A DNA stretch of 64,000 nucleotides from Leisingera methylohalidivorans DSM 14336 (lineage in GTDB: Bacteria; Pseudomonadota; Alphaproteobacteria; Rhodobacterales; Rhodobacteraceae): assembly GCF_000511355.1 (NCBI RefSeq), contig NC_023135.1, positions 3,834,838 to 3,898,837 of the forward strand, in the 5' to 3' direction. The notes below the pieces were generated by a model that saw nothing but the letters and a program-made list of their open reading frames with translations, made no database searches and was not told the origin of the DNA. The position numbers were made by a program, and so were the translations under genes. How positions within the stretch are numbered: position 1 is the stretch's first letter; the number at the start of each line of letters is the position of its first letter. Of the stretch, positions 17,459 to 26,318 are shown piece after piece.

Positions 17459-17535
17459 TGGCGACCCCGGCAGGATTCGAACCTGCAACCTGCCCCTTAG
17501 GAGGGGGCTGCTCTATCCAGTTGAGCCACGGGGCC
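17459..17535 (-). tRNA. tRNA-Arg(CCT)
   Basis: On the minus strand a full cloverleaf: acceptor GGCCCCG with CGGGGTC, D arm, anticodon loop CTCCTAA (anticodon CCT), T loop TTCGAAT, and an encoded CCA at 17459-17461. tRNA-Arg(CCT) genes are frequent integration sites, but no integrase is visible beside it. Confidence 0.95.
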
Positions 17536-17682
17536 GTGCCTGTCTACGCGATAACAAATCCCTCCTGCGATCACAATGGGATGGGCGCGGTCAGTTGCCG
17601 ATTTGCCGCGCGCAGTTTCCATTGTGCAGCGACCGATGACTGCGCTAACGTTGCACACAGCAATAACAAGAGGCTCAGGAAC

Positions 17683-18708
17683 GTGACCACGGACAGCAAG
17701 CGCCCTCTCACCCTCCGCGATGTATCCGAAGCAACCGGTGTCTCCGAAATGACCGTGAGCCGCGTGCTGCGCAACCGCGGCGACGTGTCGGAGAAAACCC
17801 GCACCAAGGTGCTGAGCGCCGCCAAGGAACTGGGCTATGTGCCCAACAAGATCGCCGGCGCGCTGGCCTCGAACCGCGTGAACCTGGTGGCGGTGATCAT
17901 CCCATCGCTGTCGAACATGGTTTTCCCCGAGGTGCTGACCGGCGTCAACAAGGTGCTGGAAAACACCGAACTGCAGCCGGTGGTCGGTGTCACCGACTAC
18001 CAGCCCGAGAAAGAGGAAAAAGTGCTCTACGAGATGCTCTCGTGGCGTCCCTCCGGCGTGATCATCGCCGGATTGGAACATACCGAGGCCGCTCGCGCGA
18101 TGCTGAACAGCGCCGGCATCCCGGTGGTGGAAATCATGGATACCGATGGCAAGCCGGTGGATGCGATGGTCGGTATTTCCCACCGCCGCGCAGGCCGGGA
18201 AATGGCCAAGGCGATCCTCAAAGCCGGTTACCGGCACATTGGCTTCATGGGCACCAAGATGCCCTTGGACCACCGTGCCCGGAAGCGGTTCGAAGGTTTC
18301 ACCGAAGCGCTGGCCAAGGAAGGCGTGGAAATTGAAGACCGCGAGTTTTATTCCGGCGGCTCGGCGCTCGCAAAAGGCCGCGAGATGACCCAGGCCATGC
18401 TGGAACGCTCACCTGAGCTTGATTTTCTTTACTATTCCAACGATATGATCGGCGCAGGCGGCTTGCTGTACCTGCAGGATCAGGGCATCAGTGTTCCCGG
18501 TCAAATCGGTCTTGCAGGTTTCAATGGAGTGGAGCTGCTGCAGGGTCTGCCCCGCAAGCTGGCCACGATGGATGCCTGCCGCCTGGACATCGGACGCAAA
18601 GCGGCCGAGATCATCGCGGCCCAGTTGGAAGATCCCGACGCAGAGATCGAAAAGCATGTCACGCTGACTCCCACGATATCCTTTGGTGACACCCTGAAAC
18701 GGCGTTGA
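17683..18708 (+). CDS. LacI/GalR-family transcriptional repressor (GntR gluconate-repressor type)
   Basis: 341 residues from GTG 17683 (GAGG and AGGA upstream). The helix-turn-helix is LTLRDVSEATGVSEMTVSRV with the hinge region KELGYVPNKIAGALASNRV at about 50-70. The sugar-binding core follows: VAVIIPSLSNMVFPEVLTGV, GYRHIGFMGTKMP, LDFLYYSNDMIGAGGLLYLQ. The 'SLSNMVFPEVLTG' and 'ISHRRAGREMAKA' signatures are those of gluconate-type repressors. In Rhodobacteraceae such regulators often sit beside TRAP transporters for sugar acids; a convergent TRAP operon lies 1.7 kb away and is a candidate target. The next gene's start overlaps this stop (TTGA). Confidence 0.88.
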   Translation: MTTDSKRPLTLRDVSEATGVSEMTVSRVLRNRGDVSEKTRTKVLSAAKELGYVPNKIAGALASNRVNLVAVIIPSLSNMVFPEVLTGVNKVLENTELQPVVGVTDYQPEKEEKVLYEMLSWRPSGVIIAGLEHTEAARAMLNSAGIPVVEIMDTDGKPVDAMVGISHRRAGREMAKAILKAGYRHIGFMGTKMPLDHRARKRFEGFTEALAKEGVEIEDREFYSGGSALAKGREMTQAMLERSPELDFLYYSNDMIGAGGLLYLQDQGISVPGQIGLAGFNGVELLQGLPRKLATMDACRLDIGRKAAEIIAAQLEDPDAEIEKHVTLTPTISFGDTLKRR

Positions 18709-19901
18709 CTCGGCTGACCAATCAAAGCGCGCGGCGGTTGTTCCTGGACCGTCACGCCCTGCTGGAGCAGCCAGCGGGACCGGCCAGGGGGGCAGACCTT
18801 CTGGCGCTGATACAGCGGCTGGGTTTCGTTCAGCTCGACAGCATCAGCACCGTGGCGCGGGCGCATGACATGATCCTTTATTCACGTCGGCCGGGATACC
18901 GCGCCAAGTATTTGAAACAGTTATACGAACGCGACCGGGGGTTATTTGAACACTGGACCCATGATGCCGCGATGATCCCGATGACGTTCTACCCGCATTG
19001 GCACTTGCGGTTCCACCGTGACACCGAACTGCTGCGCAGGCGCTGGCGCAATTGGCGGCGCGATGGGTTTGAAGAGCGGTTCGGAAAAATCCTGAACCAC
19101 GTGCGGGATCACGGGCCAGTCAGCTCTTCTGACGTGGGCAAGGACGAGAAAAAAGGCTCTGGCGGCTGGTGGGACTGGCACCCGTCCAAAACCGCGCTGG
19201 AGTATCTTTGGCGTTCCGGCGCGCTGACTGTGGTGGGCCGCGACGGGTTTCAGAAACAATATGACCTGACCGAGCGGGTGATCGAAGAGCATCTGCGCCC
19301 TGGCCCCTCCTGCGACGAGACCGCGACCATTAACTGGCTTTGTTCCGCCGCGCTGGACCGCTTGGGCTTTGCCACCTCCGGCGAGCTCGCCGCATTCTGG
19401 GACACCGCCTCTCCGGCGGAAGCCAAGGGCTGGTGCGCCGAACAGATGCGTCTGGGAGAACTGGAAGAAATTGAATTCGAACAGGCCGACGGCAAGCCGC
19501 GCAAAACGTTCACCCGTCCAGGCACCGTGGACGCCGCCGCGGAATTGGGTCCGGCACCAGGCAGGATGCGGGTGCTTAGCCCCTTTGACCCCGTCCTGCG
19601 CGACCGCAAACGAACGGAACGGCTGTTCGGTTTCCACTATAGAATCGAGGTTTTCACCCCCGCGCCCAAGCGCCAGTACGGCTATTACGTTTTTCCGCTA
19701 CTGGAAGGCACACGTCTGGTTGGCCGCATCGATATGAAGGCGGACCGGGACGCAGAATGTCTGCGCGTCACCGCCGTCTGGCCCGAGCAGGATGTGAAAT
19801 GGTCACCGGCCCGCGCCAAGCGGCTGGAGGCAGAACTGGACCGGGTTGCTCGCTTTGCAGGCCTCTGCAGGGTGTGCTTCACAGACGGCTGGCTGCGCTG
19901 A
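18705..19901 (+). CDS. YcaQ/AlkX-type winged-helix DNA glycosylase (HTH_42 family)
   Basis: 398 residues. The TTG start overlaps the LacI stop by 4 bases. N-terminal landmarks of the family are present: LALIQRLGFVQLDSISTVAR (Gln-Leu-Asp motif), AHDMILYSRRPGYRAKYL and ERDRGLFEHWTHDAAMIPM. Three winged-helix units follow, ending with MRVLSPFDPVLRDRKRTERL and YGYYVFPLLEGTRLVGRIDM. E. coli YcaQ unhooks DNA interstrand crosslinks through this Q-x-D active site. Coupling to a sugar-type repressor is unexplained and may only be gene crowding. Confidence 0.88.
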   Translation: MTRLTNQSARRLFLDRHALLEQPAGPARGADLLALIQRLGFVQLDSISTVARAHDMILYSRRPGYRAKYLKQLYERDRGLFEHWTHDAAMIPMTFYPHWHLRFHRDTELLRRRWRNWRRDGFEERFGKILNHVRDHGPVSSSDVGKDEKKGSGGWWDWHPSKTALEYLWRSGALTVVGRDGFQKQYDLTERVIEEHLRPGPSCDETATINWLCSAALDRLGFATSGELAAFWDTASPAEAKGWCAEQMRLGELEEIEFEQADGKPRKTFTRPGTVDAAAELGPAPGRMRVLSPFDPVLRDRKRTERLFGFHYRIEVFTPAPKRQYGYYVFPLLEGTRLVGRIDMKADRDAECLRVTAVWPEQDVKWSPARAKRLEAELDRVARFAGLCRVCFTDGWLR

Positions 19902-19907
19902 CCGAAA

Positions 19908-20354
19908 CTACTCCGGCCCCAGGTTCGCTTCGATCACTTGCCGATAATCTTTCGGCGCGGGTTTTGCTGTGAAGCTCTCCGGTGAAATGAAAACGCAAAC
20001 AAACCTGCCTTCAAAACACAGCTCTTCATTCTGCCGCGCGTTCACACGGAAGGTCACCGACTTACTGCCCAGAGCGGAGGGCCAGACCTCGCAGATCAGC
20101 CGGTGCCGCGGGGTAACCGGAGAGCGGAAATCGATGCTCATATGCACAAACGGTGTGCCGGTGCCGCGGTCCAGCTCCATCTGGTACCAGCCATCACCGC
20201 CCAAGTGGTGCTCCCACCAGGCGTCGATCGCCTCCAGCGCAAAGGCCGGGAGCCGCCCGGTATAGGCTATCCGGGCCGGGTCGCAGTCGCCCCAGCCCAC
20301 GCGGATTTCATGGGTAAATCCCTGCTGCACCAAAGTGGAGTTATGTTCTGTCAT
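19908..20354 (-). CDS. Acyl-CoA thioesterase, 4HBT hot-dog fold
   Basis: 148 residues. The catalytic Asp motif is in VGWGDCDPARIAYTGRLPAF, typical of 4-hydroxybenzoyl-CoA/YbgC-type thioesterases (W-x-D-x-D). FVHMSIDFRSPVTPRHRLIC and VTFRVNARQNEELCFEG complete the hot-dog sheet. It lies 10 bases downstream of the TRAP large permease on the same strand, so it is probably the last gene of that operon and may hydrolyse a CoA ester of the transported acid (inference). Confidence 0.85.
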   Translation of the reverse strand: MTEHNSTLVQQGFTHEIRVGWGDCDPARIAYTGRLPAFALEAIDAWWEHHLGGDGWYQMELDRGTGTPFVHMSIDFRSPVTPRHRLICEVWPSALGSKSVTFRVNARQNEELCFEGRFVCVFISPESFTAKPAPKDYRQVIEANLGPE

Positions 20355-20364
20355 GCCAGCGCCC

Positions 20365-21870
20365 TCATTGCATCACCATCAGGGGCAGCAGGGTTATGAC
20401 CGGAAAGGCCACCAGAATGATCACTCGGATAATATCGGAGGCAACAAAGAACATCACCGCCTTGTAGGTGTCGATCATCCGGGTCTTACGGTCCATCGCA
20501 TTGATGATGAACAGGTTCATCCCCACCGGCGGGGTAATCAGGCCAACCTCGACCACGATCAGCACCAGAATCCCGAACCAGATGGCGACATATTCCGCCT
20601 CGATCCGGTTAACCCGGCCTTCGGTTATGCGGATACCAAGTTCCTTCATCTGCTCGCGGGTAAGCTCTGCTCCGGCAGCAATGGCTTCCTTGATTGAGGC
20701 GAGCATCTCTGCCCCCATACCCTCAGGCACTCCAGCCTTCAGCACCTCCATCGCTGCATCCGCCTGCATCGCGGGCAGCGACAGCAGACCGAAATCCATC
20801 GCCGAGATTACCGGAAAGAAAATCGGGATTGTCAGCAAGATCATCGACAGCGAGTCCATCAGGCAGCCGAAAACCAAGTAGAATCCCAGGATCAGCGCCA
20901 GCACGACCCAAGGGCTGAGTCCCTGACTGACAACGAAATCAGCCAGCTCTTGCGGTACTTTTGTGAGCGCCAGGAACCCATTGTAAAAGCCAGCACCTAG
21001 CACAATGAAGAAGATCATTGCAGTGGAGCGCGCGGTCACCAGGAAGCTGTCTGCCAGCGTCTCGCGGGTCAGCCCCCCATTGGTCCAGGCTATGAAGCCA
21101 GTGCCGAATGCGCCCACGGCCGCGCCCTCGGTCGGAGTGAACCAGCCGAGATAAATGCCGCCCACCACAAGGCCAAACACCAGCAGCACCGGCCAGACGT
21201 GCACCAGTGCTGTAAACCGCTCGCGCATTGGCACCGGCGGACGGGTGCCGGCACTTTCCGGGAACAGGCGCACATAGATCGAGATCGCTATCAAATAGCC
21301 CAATGCTGCCAGCAAGCCGGGGATAAAGGCCGACAGAAACAGTTTGGCGATGTTCTGCTCTGTCAGGATGGCATAGATCACCAGCACCACGGAGGGCGGG
21401 ATCAAGATGCCCAGCGTGCCGCCCGCCGCGAGCGTCGCGGTCGAAAACCCGCCGGCGTAACCGTATTGCTTCAACTCGGGCAGCGCGACCCGGCCCATCG
21501 TCGCAGCGGTAGCCAAGGACGAACCGCAGATCGCGCCAAAGCCTGCACAGGCACCGATGGCGGCCATCGCAACCCCGCCTTTTCGGTGGCCCAGGAACCC
21601 TTCAGCCGCTTTGAATAAGGCGGTGGACATGCCGCCCAGGGTCGCGAAATGACCCATAAGCAGGAACATCGGCACGATGGTCAGCGAATAGGAAGAGAAG
21701 GTCGAATAGGTCTCGCTTTTCAGCCGGCCAAACGCCACCTGTGTGCCGTCCGTGACCCAGATCAGGCCGCCAAGGCCGACAAGAAACATAGAAAGGCCGA
21801 TAGGAACCCGCAGAAAGATCAGCAGCATCAGAACCGGGAAGGAGGCAATGCCAATTTCAAGAGCCGTCAC
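20365..21870 (-). CDS. dctM: TRAP transporter large permease, DctM family
   Basis: 501 residues from GTG 21870, which overlaps the small-permease stop. The sequence is almost wholly hydrophobic, with about 12 helices; landmarks are FLRVPIGLSMFLVGLGGLIW, GACAGFGAICGSSLATAATM and ATLAAGGTLGILIPPSVVLV, standard for DctM. A charged insert of about 70 residues (roughly 355-425, EGMGAEMLASIKEAIAAGAE onward) interrupts the last helices; many relatives have a shorter loop there. It imports a carboxylate-type solute with Na+ as cosubstrate, with DctQ and DctP. Confidence 0.93.
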   Translation of the reverse strand: MTALEIGIASFPVLMLLIFLRVPIGLSMFLVGLGGLIWVTDGTQVAFGRLKSETYSTFSSYSLTIVPMFLLMGHFATLGGMSTALFKAAEGFLGHRKGGVAMAAIGACAGFGAICGSSLATAATMGRVALPELKQYGYAGGFSTATLAAGGTLGILIPPSVVLVIYAILTEQNIAKLFLSAFIPGLLAALGYLIAISIYVRLFPESAGTRPPVPMRERFTALVHVWPVLLVFGLVVGGIYLGWFTPTEGAAVGAFGTGFIAWTNGGLTRETLADSFLVTARSTAMIFFIVLGAGFYNGFLALTKVPQELADFVVSQGLSPWVVLALILGFYLVFGCLMDSLSMILLTIPIFFPVISAMDFGLLSLPAMQADAAMEVLKAGVPEGMGAEMLASIKEAIAAGAELTREQMKELGIRITEGRVNRIEAEYVAIWFGILVLIVVEVGLITPPVGMNLFIINAMDRKTRMIDTYKAVMFFVASDIIRVIILVAFPVITLLPLMVMQ

Positions 21871-22448
21871 TTTTCGCCCTCCACGCCGTCCCAGATCAGG
21901 ATCCGGCCGGTAAAGAATTCTATGGTGCGAACCGCGCCCATGTAGATGCCTACAATGGCTGCCACAACCGACGCTATCATGCTGATGCCGTAGGCCCACC
22001 AGACTGGAAATTCGAGCAGGAAGGAGGTCTCGCCATTGGAATACTTGCTTGCAAGCCCTGCGCCCAGCCGCCAGGCGATCAGTACCAGAACCGCTGCAAA
22101 TACAACTTCGGTAACCATGCGCAAGAACCGGTTCACACCGCGTGGGAATGCATTCGCTACCACGTCAACCGAGGCATGGCCCGCGGTGATCTGACACAGC
22201 GGCAGAAAGGCGAAGATGGCAAAGGCCACGCCGGCCTCGACCAGTTCAAAGTCGCCGTTGACCGGCCCGACCCAGCCCGTCATCCACTTTGAGAACCCCG
22301 GCGCAATCCGCTCCATCAAATCGCCATGGAATACACCGTTGAGCAAACGCCCAGCGATCGAAATACATGTCAGAATGATCAGAAGAGTGAGGACCGCACC
22401 GCCCAGGTAGGCCATGGATTTGGCCAGCCGCATCATGAGCTTGTGCAT
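21867..22448 (-). CDS. dctQ: TRAP transporter small permease, DctQ family
   Basis: 193 residues with four hydrophobic segments (about 13-35, 65-90, 100-125 and 145-175). ITAGHASVDVVANAFPRGVN is the family's conserved loop motif (H-x-x-V-D). It is longer than many DctQ proteins because of an insert between helices 1 and 2. It overlaps dctM by 4 bases and is separated from dctP by 81 bases containing a hairpin. Confidence 0.9.
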   Translation of the reverse strand: MHKLMMRLAKSMAYLGGAVLTLLIILTCISIAGRLLNGVFHGDLMERIAPGFSKWMTGWVGPVNGDFELVEAGVAFAIFAFLPLCQITAGHASVDVVANAFPRGVNRFLRMVTEVVFAAVLVLIAWRLGAGLASKYSNGETSFLLEFPVWWAYGISMIASVVAAIVGIYMGAVRTIEFFTGRILIWDGVEGEK

Positions 22449-22475
22449 CGTTCAGTTGCCTTATTCCGGTATGCA

Positions 22476-22507
22476 AAGGGCCGCAGTGCCAATGCCGTGC
22501 GGCCCTT
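22476..22507 (-). terminator. Attenuator-like hairpin between dctP and dctQ
   Basis: A perfect 10-bp stem (22476-22485 with 22498-22507) and a 12-base loop follow the dctP stop. On the minus strand only a short T run follows. Such hairpins commonly let the binding protein be made in excess over the permeases, by partial termination or mRNA protection. Confidence 0.65.
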
Positions 22508-22529
22508 CACCTTTATCAGTCTAAACGCT

Positions 22530-23573
22530 TTACTGGTACTGCGGCGTGTATTTCTCGATCAGCCCGCTGGCTTCTTCGATCAGAGCGGCGCCGTCGACGC
22601 CCTTTTCGGCCATGTCGGCGATCCACTTGTCATAGATCGGCTGCGCGCGCTCACGCCAAATGGCGGTCTGTTCCTCGTCCAAAGTGATCACGGTGTTGCC
22701 GAGGTCCAGCGCCATCTCGCGCGAGGGGCCATCAGAATCCGCCTGGGTGCCGCCGGCAAAGACTGAGAACTCCAAGCCGGAATTGTCGTCGATCGCCTTC
22801 TTCAGGTCATCCGGCAGGCTCTCGTACTTTTCCTTGTTCATCGCCAGGACAAAGGTCAGCGTGTACAGCGCTTTGCCGGTGAACTCGGTGTGGTTTTCCA
22901 CCAGTTCGGGAACCTTCAGGGCCGCAGTCACTTCCCACGGAATGGTGGTGCCGTCGATCACGCCCTTAGACAGGCCTTCGGGTATCGCCGGAACCGGCAT
23001 CCCCACCGGGGTTGCCCCCAGTTCAGTCAGCAGCGCGTTGACCGACCGGCCGCCGCCGCGGATTTTCATGCCTTCCAGATCTTCGGGCGTCTCTACAGGA
23101 TCCGAAGTGTGGATCAGTCCAGGCCCATGCACCCAGGTGCCCAGGATGTGGACATCTTTGAACTCGGTGTCCTTCATGTGCTTGTCGAACATTTCCCAAT
23201 AAGCGTGCGACACAGCGCGCGCATTGGTCATCATGAACGGCAGCTCAAACACTTCGGTCGACGGGTAGCGGCCCGGGGTATAGCCCACCACGGTCCAGAC
23301 GATATCCGCCACGCCATCGATGGCTTGGTCCATCAGCTCAGGCGGCTTGCCGCCCAGCTGCATCGACGGGAAGCGGTCAATCTTGATGCGCCCGCCCGAG
23401 GATTCCTCGACGTTGTCCGCCCAGACATCCAGGATCAGTTTCGGCACGTTTGCCTGTGCTGGCAGGAACTGATGCAGTTTCAGGGTCACCTCCTGAGCAA
23501 GTGCCGGCATTGCGCCGAACATTGCCAAGGCTGCGCCCCCCGCTGCCCCCAAAAGCTTTCTCCGAGTAGTCAT
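22530..23573 (-). CDS. dctP: TRAP transporter substrate-binding protein, DctP family
   Basis: 347 residues with a signal peptide ending ...AMPALAQ (about residue 27) after an R-R-K-L-L-G start. Mature landmarks: LKLHQFLPAQANVPKLILDV, GRIKIDRFPSMQLGG, MKIRGGGRSVNALLTELGAT and VIDGTTIPWEVTAAL. The conserved Arg that clamps the solute carboxylate is probably in KIRGGGR. The acid bound is not identifiable; the nearby LacI regulator hints at a sugar acid and the thioesterase hints at an organic acid. First gene of the operon dctP-dctQ-dctM-thioesterase. Confidence 0.92.
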   Translation of the reverse strand: MTTRRKLLGAAGGAALAMFGAMPALAQEVTLKLHQFLPAQANVPKLILDVWADNVEESSGGRIKIDRFPSMQLGGKPPELMDQAIDGVADIVWTVVGYTPGRYPSTEVFELPFMMTNARAVSHAYWEMFDKHMKDTEFKDVHILGTWVHGPGLIHTSDPVETPEDLEGMKIRGGGRSVNALLTELGATPVGMPVPAIPEGLSKGVIDGTTIPWEVTAALKVPELVENHTEFTGKALYTLTFVLAMNKEKYESLPDDLKKAIDDNSGLEFSVFAGGTQADSDGPSREMALDLGNTVITLDEEQTAIWRERAQPIYDKWIADMAEKGVDGAALIEEASGLIEKYTPQYQ

Positions 23574-23771
23574 GTCTATCCTCCCTTAGATCAAATCATT
23601 TACCGGGCCCGCCGCTCAGGCAACATTACTGCGGCGGACGGCGGAATTCTTTCCGTTTCCGCTGCCAAGGCCCCGCGCAGAGTTCGTTTAACGAACCAGT
23701 TGCATCCCTGCTATTAGGTGCGTTTGTAACTATCAACAGTGGATTATGCATTATTTACTCATGAAATCTGC

Positions 23772-23790
23772 CTGTGATTTTTGATCACAG
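23772..23790. promoter_or_regulatory. Palindromic operator candidate upstream of dctP
   Basis: CTGTGAT and ATCACAG are perfect 7-bp inverted arms around a 5-base spacer, in AT-rich DNA 199 bases upstream of the dctP start. It resembles a regulator half-site pair, not a terminator. The rest of 23574-23892 holds no gene. Which protein binds is not visible. Confidence 0.45.
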
Positions 23791-23892
23791 ACAAATTAGC
23801 CACCTGATGTGTTACGAAGCCCCCGCACTCACACTCAAATTGATACATATCGAGATGACCGCATGGCAACAACAATCATGGCTGAGCACCGC

Positions 23893-24597
23893 CTAGTATC
23901 GTTCCGCAGCAACCAGCGTCAGGTCAACGGGTGGCAGCCCATCAACCCCACCGTGCATCCGGTCACCTGCCTGAACGGGCCCCACACCGGCCGGCGTGCC
24001 GGTCAGAATCACATCCCCGGGCCGCAAGTGATAAAAGCCGGAAAGATGGCAGATAATCTCTTCAATGGACCAGATCATATCCTCCAGAGCAGCGTCCTGC
24101 CGGACCTCCCCGTTCACCTCCAGCCAGATCCGCCGGCCAGACGGATTGCCCCAGTCTGACACCCGGGTCAGCGGCGCGAACACCGTGCCATTTTCCAAAT
24201 CCTTGCCCAGATCCCAAGGGCGCTGCTTCTGCCGCTCGCGGATCTGCAGATCGCGCCGGGTCATATCCAGCGCGCATCCATAGCCAAAGACAGCAGCCTG
24301 CGCCTCTTCTGCGGCTGCCCGGAATACCGGCGCGCCAATCGCCACCGCCAACTCCATCTCGTAGTGAAAGTTTTCGGTCCCAGGCGGATAAGGCACAACT
24401 GCGCCTGTCAGCACCGCATTGGCAGCCGCCTTGGTGAAGTAGAAGGGCGACTCCCGATCCACCTCGTTACCCATTTCGGCAGCATGAGCTGCGTAATTGC
24501 GCCCGACGCAGAATATCCTCCCTATCGGGTATCCAGAGGATTCTCCGGCCACCGGAACCGCCGGCGCTTCCGGTAAATTGAACAAAAGCTCACCCAT
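23893..24597 (-). CDS. Fumarylacetoacetate hydrolase-family protein
   Basis: 234 residues from ATG 24597 (five residues inside the longest frame). Landmarks: IFCVGRNYAAHAAEMGNEV, PFYFTKAAANAVLTG, NFHYEMELAVAIG (metal-binding Glu pair in E-M-E) and GDVILTGTPAGVGPVQAGD. These define the FAH superfamily; length and motifs fit fumarylpyruvate or acylpyruvate hydrolases, Mg2+-dependent enzymes that end aromatic ring-cleavage pathways. It lies upstream of the TRAP operon on the same strand, 320 bases from dctP, so it may be a separate unit. Confidence 0.88.
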   Translation of the reverse strand: MGELLFNLPEAPAVPVAGESSGYPIGRIFCVGRNYAAHAAEMGNEVDRESPFYFTKAAANAVLTGAVVPYPPGTENFHYEMELAVAIGAPVFRAAAEEAQAAVFGYGCALDMTRRDLQIRERQKQRPWDLGKDLENGTVFAPLTRVSDWGNPSGRRIWLEVNGEVRQDAALEDMIWSIEEIICHLSGFYHLRPGDVILTGTPAGVGPVQAGDRMHGGVDGLPPVDLTLVAAERY

Positions 24598-25211
24598 CCA
24601 AGAATCCCTCACAACTTTGCTGCCGCATTCTGCCCCTACACGTCAGAGCCGCAATCTATGCCCCTGTAAACCCCGCTTGACGCGTGAAAGGATTTGAATG
24701 GCCGTTCCCATGGCCTGCCAGAGAAACAATTGCGCAGTTCGCCAAACGCACTGAACCGTTATGACAGTTCTTTCCTCAAGCCCGGAGGCTCTTTCTGGAG
24801 GCTTAGGCTCAGCACTTACCTGCTTGCATATTCCGGGCCGATGGGCACAAAGAACGTCTGGGGTGAGCCGTATCGGTTCGGTGTACCTGTTCTTCGCCCA
24901 GACCCGCGGGCCGCCGCTGTTTCACCTGATCAGCAATTTTGTGAGCGATTCTCAGCCATCGTCACAGCCAACCTCGTTTTCGGCGACGTCAAGAGGACAA
25001 TGCCAGACTTTTCTGCAGTATTTGCAACGGTCATGTCGCACCAGCCTTAAAATTCAAGCGGATGCAAGAACATCTCCACCCGAACGATACAGTACAAGAG
25101 CAAGGCGCAATTTTTAGAAAAAAACGTCATCCAACGTATAGTTTTTAACAGAAAAGGCCTTGGGTGCTGCAAACAGGGCCAGGGCTCTCTTCCACGTCTG
25201 CTCATGCTGAC
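24598..25211 (+). other. Intergenic region between FAH and flgI
   Basis: About 610 bases. Open frames of ~118 codons exist on the plus strand but lack ribosome-binding sites and family resemblance. No terminator with a T-tract is seen after flgI; a weak GC-rich inverted repeat lies near 25158-25190. Nothing else noted. Confidence 0.4.
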
Positions 25212-26318
25212 TTAACGGACGACAAACTCTGCATGCAGTGCACCGGCCGCTTTCAGGCTTTTGAGGATATCGATCATGTCCCGCGGCGACACGCCCAAGG
25301 CATTTAAACCTGCCACGACTTCGGACAGCGAAGTTGTCTCCGGCACCTCAGCAAGCTGGACGCCTTCTTCTTCCTCAATTGCTGCACCGGTGCGCGGAAC
25401 GACAACCGTTTCACCATTAGCAAAGGGGTTAGGCTGAACCACCAGCGGTGTTTCTTCAATCCGCAGAGTGAGGTTCCCTTGGGCCACGGCAACGCGTGAA
25501 ATCCGCACGTCGCTGCCCATAACAATCGTACCGGAACGCTGATCCACAACGACCCGTGCCTTGCGCTGAGGTTCAACCAGGATGTTCTCGATCCGGCCCA
25601 CCGCGTGTGCCGTCGAGCGGGTGTTTGTGCGCTTGACATCAACCTCAACAGTACCGGAATCCTTCATCAGGGCAACATTGCGGCCGAACTCATCGTTGAT
25701 CGCCCGTTCAATCCGGCCAGCCGTGGTGAAGTCCGGTTCCCGTAAGGCCAGACGCATGGAACTGAGCGAGGACAGATCAAAACCGATCTCACGTTCGACC
25801 CGGGCACCCGAGGGGATCACACCTGCGGTTGGAACCCCCTGGGTTACCCTGGCTGCGTCGCCTTCAGCAACCGCTCCGCCAGCCAGGATTGTACCTTGTG
25901 AAACCGCATAGATCTGGCCATCCGCAGCATTCAGCGGTGTCATGATCAGGGTGCCGCCCAAAAGGCTCTTGGAATCTCCAATGGCTGACACCGTTACATC
26001 AATGGTGCTACCGACCCGGGCAAAGGGCGGCAGCGTGGCGGTTACAAAGACCGCAGCAACGTTTTTTGGCCGGAACTGCTCACCGGTCACATTGACACCA
26101 AGCCGCTCCAAAATATTGGACATGATTTCTTCGGTAAACGGCGAATTCCGGAGCCCGTCACCGGTGCCGTCCAAGCCGACGACCAGGCCGTAACCGACTA
26201 GGTCGTTGCCTCGGACGCCATCAAATTCAACCAAGTCCTTGAGACGGATAGTATTTGCCTGCGCCACTGCGGGCAGCAGGAACAGGCAGGCGAAAAGAAG
26301 GCGCAGGAATACCAGCAT
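25212..26318 (-). CDS. flgI: Flagellar P-ring protein FlgI
   Basis: 368 residues, the usual family length. A signal peptide (MLVFLRLLFACLFLLPAVAQA) directs it to the periplasm, where it forms the P ring of the rod bushing. Family landmarks: RLKDLVEFDGVRGNDLVGYG, GLDGTGDGLRNSPFT, NVAAVFVTATLPPFARVGS and LGVSPRDMIDILKSLKAAGA at the end. The ATG shares one base with the flgL stop. It is the last gene in the order motB-flgE-flgK-flgL-flgI typical of Roseobacter-group flagellar loci. Confidence 0.95.
   Translation of the reverse strand: MLVFLRLLFACLFLLPAVAQANTIRLKDLVEFDGVRGNDLVGYGLVVGLDGTGDGLRNSPFTEEIMSNILERLGVNVTGEQFRPKNVAAVFVTATLPPFARVGSTIDVTVSAIGDSKSLLGGTLIMTPLNAADGQIYAVSQGTILAGGAVAEGDAARVTQGVPTAGVIPSGARVEREIGFDLSSLSSMRLALREPDFTTAGRIERAINDEFGRNVALMKDSGTVEVDVKRTNTRSTAHAVGRIENILVEPQRKARVVVDQRSGTIVMGSDVRISRVAVAQGNLTLRIEETPLVVQPNPFANGETVVVPRTGAAIEEEEGVQLAEVPETTSLSEVVAGLNALGVSPRDMIDILKSLKAAGALHAEFVVR

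Noticed and set aside
24694..25117. Overlapping plus-strand frames between FAH and flgI
   Set aside because: Two frames of equal length overlap each other without a start signal; neither resembles a known protein.
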